The notes under the pieces are model-generated. The model saw nothing but the letters and a program-made list of their open reading frames with translations. It had not been told where the DNA came from and ran no database searches. The translations under genes and the position numbers were made by a program. A DNA stretch of 64,000 nt from JANYJZ01 sp964523395 (lineage in GTDB: Bacteria; Bacteroidota; Ignavibacteria; UBA10030; SZUA-254), in contig CAZFXS010000006.1 of NCBI GenBank assembly GCA_964523395.1, forward strand, positions 1 through 64,000, given 5' to 3'. Numbering within the stretch: the first letter of the stretch is position 1; every line of letters begins with the position of its first letter. Shown here in pieces: positions 9,601 through 17,418 of the stretch.

Positions 9601-12600
9601 ACTGGCTTTCTGAAACGAAGGAAAAAGCCGCGTCGCCATGCACGAACATCTTCATCGACTTATAATTGAAGAGGTCAAGCGGACGGGAAATAAAGCGTTT
9701 CACCACCTGGCGCGAGGCTCCCTGTTCTAATCCGAAGAGCTGTAATGCCAGTGATTGTTCATTTCCCTGAATAACCTGGTCGGGCTGTGTGCGATCACGT
9801 TCACGTTCAACACCGGGGGGAATTTCATAATTCGGATTGTCTTCATAGTTCACCACGGTCACTTTCATAATCGAATCGTTGTGGATCCGTTCTTCCCACT
9901 GGTTTCCGATAAATCCGATTTCGGCGATACGGATATTTACCGAATCTTTAAATCCTGACAGCCAGAGGCGCAACGATTGCACAGACTGCAATACGGAACT
10001 TACCGATGCGGCGTTCCCGACAAGCCTGGTTGGCTCCTGAAGCGGAATGCGGTACTGATACCATTTATTGCTCCCGCCGCCGACAATATACGGGTTAGTG
10101 TGTTCCAGTGACCCGGTAGAGTCAGTAAGATATGTCTTGTCCAGCGGAATTTCATACTCTATATACTCATCTTCACGGTCGAGATTGTAGTTGGCGTTCA
10201 GATCTTCGGTATTTGGGAAAAGACCGGAAGCATCCCCGCCTTCTCTGGCGTTATTTTCAGTCCCGTTACGGTGACTGTAGTCGAGCTGATTTGAAAACGT
10301 GTAATTATCACCGGCAGGATCATTTGAATTCACGTCAGGATCATTGAAATTATTTTGAACAAATGTTTGGTACTTGACCTGTTCTTCAGCATCATTCATC
10401 ATATCAAGCCCGACATCTTCTTCCTGTTTATTCAAAATTCCATTGGGGAGTCCGGTCGGGTTTGACGGAGTTTTTAATAAATCTTCAGAGTTCAGCACGC
10501 CATCCGTAATAACATCTTCACTGATTCTGCCAAGATCGATAAATAACCTGCCAGTCCGCAGATTAATACTGTCAGCGCTTGAAGCGCGCATCCATATTTC
10601 TATATAGCTGATGTTTTGCTCCAGCAGGCTTCCTGCCGTTGTACCGATATACCGCATGATGCCGTTCCAGTTACGCTTGATGGAATCAGGTTGCAGACGA
10701 TGCATGGACTGATTCAAATCGGGAGAAAAATTGTAGATACCGCGCCGGCTTGGGAAATAGTCGATGTCAAGTACCTGTACGATATCCTGTCCGGTACGGA
10801 AGCTTCTGTTCGGCCAGATCTCACGAATGGTTGCGCTGTTGGGGCGATTGTACCATAGCATACGGGCTTTGGAATATGTCTTGACGGAGTCCGCGATATT
10901 TCCCAACGCACTATATAGCGGGGGGCTGGCAGGTGTCCACGATGAAAAGAATACTGTCAACGGAATGGACCTTCGAGCACCTTCAAAGTCATCGATGTAC
11001 GCGATACTTGCCCCATTATCGCTGAGAACTGTGCTTTTCTTTGTATTCGGATCAGGAAGCATGTACGCCGCTTCACCGCTGAATCTCATGGATGACATCT
11101 CACGGGTCCGCATGAACGGCAAAGCATCAATCGCATCGGTCAGGAACGGCAAATCAAATGACGAAGAAATATCCGCGCCCAGGATCATGTTGTTTGTAGG
11201 TTCTTCACCTAAACGGACTTTGTCGCTGAGCGTTGCCTGATTCAGGTTCATGAGCGTGAACCCGATATTTGTTTTCGGGAAGAGTGCCAGTTCTCCCCTC
11301 GCACCGATTAATGTTTTTGAGGCAAGCTGGAACAAATCATTCTGCTCATACTTCACCTGCACATCCGCGCCGGGGACAAGCGCTTCCGGCTTCCGGATAA
11401 CGACCTGACCGACAATATAATCGACTGTATAATCGACATTCGGCACGAGCGGCGTCCCGTTATACAACACCTGCACGCTGCCTTCCACAACATTGAACCC
11501 AAGGTTATAACTGCTGGTCGCGGAACTTGAGAACTTCACTTTCATTTCATACCTGTTCTTCGTGGTATTGTACGATGCGGCCCGCTGGGTCGTATCATAA
11601 ATATCCCCGAAGAGCAACGAGTCTGAAATGTTCCCTCCGAAGAAATTACTTAACCCGTCTTCAAACGGCTGAAGATTCGGAAAAATAATTTCCGCCCTGC
11701 TCGGATCTACAGTCAGACCCGGAATAAAATCAAAGACACCGTCACTCGATCCCGTATTTTGGCTGTTAAACCTGTCAAGACCAAGCGCTGTAATGAGAGG
11801 CTGACCGTTAATAGTATTGACCGGTGGCTGGCCGGGGTAAGTTCTTACAACATCAAATTCAAATCCATCGCTCTTTAAATCTCTCCCTCCCAGCGGGTAG
11901 ATGTTTTTCATCATCAAATCCCAGGCGGGTTTATAATCAGGATGATTAGAGAGATCCTGCGGTTTAATCAGTTTCAGAAGCAATGTATCGCTCCCCGGAA
12001 TGCTGTCACCAAAGACGTGGCTTTCGCCGGATCCTAAAATTTTGTATGCAACAGCGATAGCGTGAGCCTGATCGTTATAGGCTGTCAGAATTGAAAGGTG
12101 GCCGTCAAATCCTTCCAGATTATATTTGAAATCTTTTCCCGGTTCCAGTTTTATCCATGCACCCGCATGTGAACGACCGGGGCCTGATCTCACTGAAGAG
12201 AGTTCACCCGGCAGATAACCGGTTTGATTTATTGAATGCGATGGAAGATCGACATACGCGACAGCATTGACTTTGTTCTGATTTGTGTACGATTCATTGC
12301 CGCTGAGGCTTCTATATACTTCAATCTGAATGACTTTATTAATCTGCATTTCCTCGGAGATTTGAGGAACGATTGTCCTGAGCGGTTCCCAAAATTTTCT
12401 GTACAGTGTATCAAGGAAAAAATGGGTTTGAGAATATTCGTGAGGAAATATCCTTTTCTCTGACTGCTCTTTTCCGCCTGTGATGGAAATTTCTTTTGAC
12501 TGGCCCTTCTTCTGGGACAAAAGGGAAGTAAGCGTGAGGGGGCCAGCCTGCATCTTGGCTTTTATGCCAAACAACGCCTGACCGCCGCCAACCAGCGAGG

Positions 12601-13660
12601 GTGTCTGCAGTGAAACGTTACCGGCTTCGATGCTCTGGATAATTTCATCGTCGTAGCCGGTGTACTTGATCTTCAACTGGTTTTCATATTCGAACGTACG
12701 TTCCGTATTCCAGTCGGCAAGGATGTTCAGTTTATCGCCGATCATACCGCTTACGTTGATGCGGACATCCTGCTTGAAGTTCGGCTCATTGCGCACCTGC
12801 TCCTGCTGCGTACCCGTTGACTGATCTGACTTCACGCGCCGCAACCCGAAGCGGATATCGACACCGCCAGAAATTTTCAGGTTGATGATATTTTTACCGA
12901 AAATACTGAACAAAGGATTCGCAGGAACCGGAATTTCAATATTGGTGAAACTGCTGAGCAGTCCTCCAAGCTCATCACGGTTTTCCTTGAATTGATACGG
13001 TGTGGTAAACGAGCGCCAGTTGTTTTGCCGTTCAAACTCGTACCGATAGCGGATATATTCCTCCATCGACATTGTTACCGGAACTTTGACATCGAGCCCG
13101 TTGACCGTCTCACGGATAGTAACAAATTGTCCCGCGGAGTCTATTTCCAGCTCACGCTTATATGCCGGGGATTTTGTGCCAAGGTACAGGCTGTACGGGG
13201 ACCTGACAAAATAAGCGGCAGTGGGTTGGTCAGACCGTGAATGAACAAACTGTTCCGTTCTTGCTGTTGAGTCAAGGTAGACAACCCATGTCGTGTCAAT
13301 TTCATTTGTGGAATCAGCGCTGGAACGAAGAGAATCGAGACGGACATGAAGCGAGTCAAGCTTCAGCTGAACGGAATCACTCTCAAAAAATTTCTCACGC
13401 GCTTCCCTAAGCATGGTTGTATCGGTTGTATCCACGCCAAGTGAGCGGATGTGTATTTTCCAAAGACTGTCAACAAAAAGACTGTCACGGGAAGTAGAGT
13501 CCGGAAATAAAACCTGGGAAAAAGAAATTGGGGATGAAGTTCCCGACGCGCGGGTGTAGGTAAACGCGCACCAGAGCGAACCGAGGAACAGCAGATACAG
13601 GAAAAAACGCAGATGAGGAAGCGCAACTTTCCCGCATCGGCAGGCGCAAAAGCGAATCAC
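6647..13660 (-). CDS. sprA: SprA/Sov: giant outer-membrane translocon of the type IX secretion system
   Basis: At 2337 residues this matches the SprA/Sov family, the very large 36-strand beta-barrel through which T9SS cargo crosses the outer membrane. The N-terminus holds a signal-type hydrophobic stretch (about residues 14-34). The rest is dense in alternating hydrophobic/aromatic strands, with long Asp/Asn-rich extracellular loops. Typical SprA segments are visible, such as SPYSLYLGTKSP, FGKNIINLKISGGVDIRFGL and DDFEGARRSIPL. It starts at a GTG (13658-13660). It is first in the minus-strand run sprA-porX-tsaE-tsaB-accD. PorV, encoded about 11 kb away, is the expected plug/shuttle partner. 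Confidence 0.95.
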   Translation of the reverse strand: MIRFCACRCGKVALPHLRFFLYLLFLGSLWCAFTYTRASGTSSPISFSQVLFPDSTSRDSLFVDSLWKIHIRSLGVDTTDTTMLREAREKFFESDSVQLKLDSLHVRLDSLRSSADSTNEIDTTWVVYLDSTARTEQFVHSRSDQPTAAYFVRSPYSLYLGTKSPAYKRELEIDSAGQFVTIRETVNGLDVKVPVTMSMEEYIRYRYEFERQNNWRSFTTPYQFKENRDELGGLLSSFTNIEIPVPANPLFSIFGKNIINLKISGGVDIRFGLRRVKSDQSTGTQQEQVRNEPNFKQDVRINVSGMIGDKLNILADWNTERTFEYENQLKIKYTGYDDEIIQSIEAGNVSLQTPSLVGGGQALFGIKAKMQAGPLTLTSLLSQKKGQSKEISITGGKEQSEKRIFPHEYSQTHFFLDTLYRKFWEPLRTIVPQISEEMQINKVIQIEVYRSLSGNESYTNQNKVNAVAYVDLPSHSINQTGYLPGELSSVRSGPGRSHAGAWIKLEPGKDFKYNLEGFDGHLSILTAYNDQAHAIAVAYKILGSGESHVFGDSIPGSDTLLLKLIKPQDLSNHPDYKPAWDLMMKNIYPLGGRDLKSDGFEFDVVRTYPGQPPVNTINGQPLITALGLDRFNSQNTGSSDGVFDFIPGLTVDPSRAEIIFPNLQPFEDGLSNFFGGNISDSLLFGDIYDTTQRAASYNTTKNRYEMKVKFSSSATSSYNLGFNVVEGSVQVLYNGTPLVPNVDYTVDYIVGQVVIRKPEALVPGADVQVKYEQNDLFQLASKTLIGARGELALFPKTNIGFTLMNLNQATLSDKVRLGEEPTNNMILGADISSSFDLPFLTDAIDALPFMRTREMSSMRFSGEAAYMLPDPNTKKSTVLSDNGASIAYIDDFEGARRSIPLTVFFSSWTPASPPLYSALGNIADSVKTYSKARMLWYNRPNSATIREIWPNRSFRTGQDIVQVLDIDYFPSRRGIYNFSPDLNQSMHRLQPDSIKRNWNGIMRYIGTTAGSLLEQNISYIEIWMRASSADSINLRTGRLFIDLGRISEDVITDGVLNSEDLLKTPSNPTGLPNGILNKQEEDVGLDMMNDAEEQVKYQTFVQNNFNDPDVNSNDPAGDNYTFSNQLDYSHRNGTENNAREGGDASGLFPNTEDLNANYNLDREDEYIEYEIPLDKTYLTDSTGSLEHTNPYIVGGGSNKWYQYRIPLQEPTRLVGNAASVSSVLQSVQSLRLWLSGFKDSVNIRIAEIGFIGNQWEERIHNDSIMKVTVVNYEDNPNYEIPPGVERERDRTQPDQVIQGNEQSLALQLFGLEQGASRQVVKRFISRPLDLFNYKSMKMFVHGDAAFSFVSESQYDAEVFIRFGADSSNFYEYRIPVRPGWDPLNEINIVFAELTSIKAARDSLNRFYQVSVQNGPPGAKYGIQGNPSLRQVREISIGIANPSPQGSSTPLVGEIWVNELRLVDVDNEPGLAYRFDTQIKLADFGSFAFNYSKTDPSFHSLVDRFGSQNTGINWSINTSFTLEKFLPQEWQGTTIPFSYSHSENIVKPKYLPNTDVVVEEAAARTGERPVSQGGGPEAADSVIRQSQTLRVQNTYSVPNFRIGIPTQKWYIRDTFNKLSFRFNYNKSNDRDPSIVTRVSWQWNLNIGYSVNIQNDYFIQPFKSLFADIFLLKEFKDWKLYYVPFTNVNAGVGAQRSRTYEQARALNSLPRDTRNFGANKSIGFGWKLTEGGLLNVGGDYNLSIDRNLLPQDNDSVGRDFGSILKSILWGGRDRSYRQRVGVNLKPKIPNILDIPKYVSLQSGYTVNYGWQNSFQSGDIGKSAGWDNAINLSVGLQLKALTDPWFVVNEEPKEPPRPAGKRNRDREAETTTDSTKKAVPEEEVPVEKTGSSVNIFDRIKTVARYVIKYPFLDYETINISFQQSNRVTNTGVIGSTGFKNFWGRLPFQESRIEDGPSRLYQLGIISDPSGTLQYSPSSSFPFIGWKTVRGRRAAGANTTDQFSQANTITLRTNRPLWTGATMNIDWKVGWQYNKSTSYQTDASGFPDPIKPILTSRSGSIERSYFSLPPVLFFKVFKSSLEEVGKRYDDLQAGGTPSNDAIAESFEKGLETLPFLNKLFGQYVPRPNWSIQWAGVEKIVGISSVVERMSLEHGYTSSFRRDFRGLPTGEEQTDAERITYGFSPLAKIDATFKKFMKGNLTGSLRYNTTTSYDLNLNASSKNIVETLSQEMAITLSFSRRGFSLPLFGLNLSNDIDISFTYSRTKNSKRQHLLELLSLNQEGTPLDGNTRTTIEPRIRYILSTRVSAGLYYRYTRIAPDEGGSYIIGNTTNEAGVDIHITI

Positions 13661-13702
13661 GTCTTGTATATTTATCTTGTTATTAAATAATGATGCAACG
13701 AA

Positions 13703-13731
13703 ACTATATTTTCTTTCATTGCACTTTTAAA
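13703..13731 (-). promoter_or_regulatory. Candidate promoter for sprA
   Basis: On the minus strand, TTTAAA (13731-13726) is separated by 17 bases from TATAGT (13708-13703). The spacing is ideal but the -35 box is weak. The expected start lies about 40 bases before the sprA GTG. Confidence 0.3.
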
Positions 13732-13897
13732 CTGCTACCAAGACTCTATACGGATGACTCCTTTCGCTTCATTAAGTAGGTTTCGCATTTTGGCGGTTAC
13801 CCTTCGCCAAGAAATCTGCGGAACGTTGCTTCGAAAATGTAGGAAAAACAGAATAGAATTGCAAATTTCAGTTGGTTTCTGTGCGCAGGCGCAAGGC

Positions 13898-13926
13898 TTG
13901 TAAAATCGAAGTTTTGAGGGTATATT
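13898..13926 (+). promoter_or_regulatory. Candidate promoter immediately upstream of the first Lpt permease gene
   Basis: TTGTAA (13898-13903), a 17-base spacer and TATATT (13921-13926) form a sigma70-like promoter. Transcription would start about five bases before the ATG at 13938, leaving almost no leader, so either the mRNA is nearly leaderless or the match is by chance. AAGGA (13930-13934) overlaps the expected start. Confidence 0.35.
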
Positions 13927-13937
13927 CACAAGGAATT

Positions 13938-15323
13938 ATGCGTGTCCACCTGCACATACTGCGCGCCCATATCGGGCCATTCATTTTCTCGCTGGCAACG
14001 CTGATGTTTATCTTTTTACTTCAGTTTGTCATGAAATTCGTCGATCAGCTTGTCGGAAAAGGCCTCGGCAGCATGGTCATCAGCGAATTGATTGCACTGA
14101 ACCTTGCCTGGATGGTTGTCCTGGCAGTACCGATGTCTGTTCTTGTAGCCACTCTCATGGGGTTCGGTTCATTGGCCTCAAACAATGAAATCACCGCCAT
14201 GAAAGCCAGCGGCATTAGTCTGTACAAAATGATGGCTACCGTGATCATTGCTTCTGTCGGATTGACTTACTTATTGATTTTGTTTAACAACAAAGTTCTG
14301 CCGGAAGCGAATCACCGCGCGAAAAATCTGATCATGGATATCCGGCGGATCAAGCCGACACTTGCGATTTCACCCGGATTATTTTCTCAGGAAGTGGCAG
14401 GGTACAGTATTCTCGCGCGGAAGACATTCGAACTTTCCAACGACCTTGAAGGCGTCACTATTTATGATTACACCGACCCGTCGTTTAATGTTGTAGTCAC
14501 TGCTGAAAGAGGCACCGTATCGTTTACGGCTGATTACCGGAAGCTTATCATGGATTTGTACGACGGCGAGATTCATCAGGTGGGTGTCCGTGATATGTCC
14601 GCCTACAAAAAAATGAAATATCAGCGCCACAGAATTATTATGGACGCGCAGGGGTTTGAGTTTGAACGATCGGATAATGATGCTCTGGCAAACTCACGCG
14701 GTGACCGCGAGCTCAGCGCCGAAACAATGCAATCCATCGTCGATAGTCTTGAAGAATCAAACCAAATGGCTATTGACCGTACACTTGACTCAAATCCCAA
14801 AGCACCTTCGTTTGGTTCACGTACGCCATACGCTGTGAAAGACAGTTCCGATTTCCACCTTACCGCACTGATTATGGCACTCAACAAAGAACGTGCGATT
14901 CTCCATGCTATTGAAAATCAAAGCATGATTATTGATATGAACCGCCACCAGATCAACAGTTATCTTGTCGAGATCCACAAGAAATACTCTATTCCGGTTG
15001 CGTGCATTATCTTTGTCTTTATCGGAGCTCCTCTCGGCATTATCGCGCGGAGGGGAACATTTGGCGTAGGGGCATCATTAAGCCTCGGCTTTTTCCTCTT
15101 GTATTGGGCGTCCCTCATCGGCGGTGAAAAGCTTGCCGATCGCGGTATCATCGAGCCATGGCTTGGCATGTGGATGGCGAATATTGTCCTGGGTATTCTC
15201 GGGATGTATTTAACTGTCCGGACCGCAAAAGAAACTCCCGCCCTCGACATCTCCCGTCTGCAAAAACTTATTCCTTCGTCATGGAGATCTGCAAATCTGT
15301 CTTTAACTTCCGAATCAAAGTAA
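13938..15323 (+). CDS. lptF: LptF/LptG-family lipopolysaccharide export permease (first copy)
   Basis: The 461-residue inner-membrane permease has three N-terminal helices (about 12-34, 52-76, 100-120), a periplasmic domain, and three C-terminal helices from about 355 on. Family hallmarks are the ITAMKASGISLYKMM coupling region and, near the C-terminus, YSIPVACIIFVFIGAPLGI. With the next gene it should form the membrane pair of the LptB2FG transporter that extracts LPS from the inner membrane. I chose the ATG at 13938 (AGGA seven bases upstream) over an in-frame GTG-like extension starting at 13872. A charged insert at about residues 235-290 makes this copy 100 residues longer than the second. 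Which copy is F and which is G is tentative, based on gene order. Confidence 0.85.
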   Translation: MRVHLHILRAHIGPFIFSLATLMFIFLLQFVMKFVDQLVGKGLGSMVISELIALNLAWMVVLAVPMSVLVATLMGFGSLASNNEITAMKASGISLYKMMATVIIASVGLTYLLILFNNKVLPEANHRAKNLIMDIRRIKPTLAISPGLFSQEVAGYSILARKTFELSNDLEGVTIYDYTDPSFNVVVTAERGTVSFTADYRKLIMDLYDGEIHQVGVRDMSAYKKMKYQRHRIIMDAQGFEFERSDNDALANSRGDRELSAETMQSIVDSLEESNQMAIDRTLDSNPKAPSFGSRTPYAVKDSSDFHLTALIMALNKERAILHAIENQSMIIDMNRHQINSYLVEIHKKYSIPVACIIFVFIGAPLGIIARRGTFGVGASLSLGFFLLYWASLIGGEKLADRGIIEPWLGMWMANIVLGILGMYLTVRTAKETPALDISRLQKLIPSSWRSANLSLTSESK

Positions 15324-15327
15324 CGTT

Positions 15328-16413
15328 ATGACGAGAATTGACCGGTACGTGGTAAAACAATTTATTATCACGGCACTGTTTGCGTTGATCGCGTTCACTG
15401 TTATTTTTGTTGTCATCGACTTAATGGAAAACCTTGACAATTTCATTGACCGCAACGCCTCCGCAACAATTATCACCACTTATTACATTTATTTTACTCC
15501 GGAAATCATCAAGCTGATGCTTCCGGTGGCAATGCTGCTGTCGGCTTTGTTTACCACCGGCAGACTTTCGACGATGAACGAACTGGCGGCAATGAAAGCC
15601 AGCGGCATGAGCCTCTACCGCTTCATGATACCGCTCTTATTATTTTCCCTTATGGTCAGCGGAATTTCAATTTATTTCAACGGATGGATTGTCCCGTATG
15701 CCAATCAAAAAAAGCTTACCATCGGCAGAATGTACTTTCAGCGGAATATCGAATACGTTTCAAAGAGTAATATTTTCATGCAGGATACTGAGACACGCAT
15801 TCTTTCCATAGGCATTTTTGATGACTCCCGGAATTCGGCTCAATTCATCAGCATCCAGGATTTTGACAACAACGACCGGACGAAACTTGTCCAGCGATAT
15901 GATGCGGTTGAAATGAAATGGATTGACTCGACAACATCATGGATATTGACGAACGGCACTCACAGAACATTCAGTGAAAGCGGAGAACACATTTCGAAGT
16001 TTACGTCTCTCCCTTTTCCCGGACTGCATTTCACGCCGCTCGATATTAAAAAGAAACAGCAAAAGCCGGATGAGATGGATTACAACGACCTCAAGGATTT
16101 TATTGATAATCAGCAGCGGGCGGGACAGGATACATCGAGATGGCTGGTAGATTTTTACGGCAAGATCGCGTTCCCTTTTTCGAATTTTATCGTGGTGTTG
16201 TTCGGCATTCCGTTTTCATCAATCAAACGGAGAAGCGGTCTCGGTGTGGAGTTTGGTATTTCGGTCGCGGTCTGTTTTCTTTATATGATTTTTTTGAAAA
16301 TCAGCCAGGCATTCGGCTATAACGGCGACCTGGATCCGTTACTGACGGCATGGCTTGCCAATATCATCTTTTTCATCGCCGGCATATACAACTTGTGGCG
16401 GGTACCGAAGTAG
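15328..16413 (+). CDS. lptG: LptF/LptG-family lipopolysaccharide export permease (second copy)
   Basis: The 361-residue permease is homologous to the preceding gene. It has MTRIDRYVVKQFIITALFAL at the start, the coupling motif AAMKASGMSLYRFM in the second cytoplasmic loop, a periplasmic beta-jellyroll-sized region (about 130-260), and C-terminal helices beginning KIAFPFSNFIVVLFGIPF. It begins only four bases after the previous stop, so the two are co-transcribed and probably assemble as an LptFG heterodimer. The ATPase LptB and periplasmic LptC are not in this window. Confidence 0.85.
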   Translation: MTRIDRYVVKQFIITALFALIAFTVIFVVIDLMENLDNFIDRNASATIITTYYIYFTPEIIKLMLPVAMLLSALFTTGRLSTMNELAAMKASGMSLYRFMIPLLLFSLMVSGISIYFNGWIVPYANQKKLTIGRMYFQRNIEYVSKSNIFMQDTETRILSIGIFDDSRNSAQFISIQDFDNNDRTKLVQRYDAVEMKWIDSTTSWILTNGTHRTFSESGEHISKFTSLPFPGLHFTPLDIKKKQQKPDEMDYNDLKDFIDNQQRAGQDTSRWLVDFYGKIAFPFSNFIVVLFGIPFSSIKRRSGLGVEFGISVAVCFLYMIFLKISQAFGYNGDLDPLLTAWLANIIFFIAGIYNLWRVPK

Positions 16414-16457
16414 TTGGCAATTCCTCCCGTTCATTTCTGCAAGTACCCCCTCAATAC

Positions 16458-17402
16458 TCAAAACTCATACTTGATGTTCGCCTGGGTTAACGGCACATAC
16501 CCATAAAGCGTAGGCGCCATCCTCATCCGCAGTTCTGCATGAAGCGCTTTGTTATAGCGGGTTGCTGACCAGAACGCATCTGCCGCACTTAATATATGGT
16601 TAATCACCGCAACACTGACGAAGGTACTCGCTACATCATAATTATTATTCGCTTCCGCCCGCATTTTCGCGTATTCAAAAAACCGGGCTGACGTACTGCG
16701 GATCGGAAGATAATTTTCGAGCGGGCTTCCGGGATCAGAATCGTCCCACCCCCTGCTGAATTGCTCGTATTTACCGATCAGTTCGTAATACTGCTGTTCG
16801 GCGTAATAGGGTAAAGCATGTGTGTAGCCGTTGGAAGCGATATCGCGCTCGAGCTTATTGAGTTCTCCCCACGCGACGCAGTCAAAAGGTGGACCACACG
16901 GATCTTCCGGGTCATATCCGTTGGGAAAAACCAAATCATAATATTCATCTCTCGGAGTTTGAATATCTGGATTCAATGAACCGAGGTGGTCTATAGTCCA
17001 TGCCGCGTATCGTTCAGCGCTCCAGTGAAGATTTGCAAAATTTTTATATCTCGTGGTCTGATCATCTCCCTTTTGATCGTAGAGATACGCCATCAGCCAG
17101 AATCCGGCTTCCGCGGCCATGAAGACTGCACCTTTCAGATAATTTTCCGTGTAGATTTCCCCGGTACCCGGAACAATCAGCGACATTCCGGCAGCCAACC
17201 ATGGCGACTTTTCACCTTTTTCAACTGGTTCTGTTAACTCCTGAAGAACCGGTGCCGGGCCAGTGGAAAACCCTGTTACATTTGAAGCTCCGAAAAAATC
17301 AACCTGCCTGTTTCCGGTCAGGTAAAGAGACGGTTTCTCTCCCGCACCCGCCTGCACACAAAAAATCAGGACAGCAATGGTAAAAAACCAAAGGTGTTTC
17401 AT
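16458..17402 (-). CDS. Exported protein with membrane-hairpin region, function unknown
   Basis: The 314-residue protein starts at the ATG at 17402, with a GGAAGGAAC ribosome site and a signal peptide (MKHLWFFTIAVLIFCVQAGAG). A longer in-frame reading upstream would run into the neighbouring gene and is rejected. Residues about 75-110 hold SPWLAAGMSLIVPGTGEIY and a following hydrophobic stretch. This PGxGxxY pattern resembles the DUF5683-type proteins common in Bacteroidota, but I am not certain of the family. The rest is rich in Tyr, Asn and Ala. It is the last gene of the porU-porV run, 16 bases after the propeller/barrel protein. Confidence 0.65.
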   Translation of the reverse strand: MKHLWFFTIAVLIFCVQAGAGEKPSLYLTGNRQVDFFGASNVTGFSTGPAPVLQELTEPVEKGEKSPWLAAGMSLIVPGTGEIYTENYLKGAVFMAAEAGFWLMAYLYDQKGDDQTTRYKNFANLHWSAERYAAWTIDHLGSLNPDIQTPRDEYYDLVFPNGYDPEDPCGPPFDCVAWGELNKLERDIASNGYTHALPYYAEQQYYELIGKYEQFSRGWDDSDPGSPLENYLPIRSTSARFFEYAKMRAEANNNYDVASTFVSVAVINHILSAADAFWSATRYNKALHAELRMRMAPTLYGYVPLTQANIKYEF

Positions 17403-17418
17403 AGATTGTTCCTTCCTG

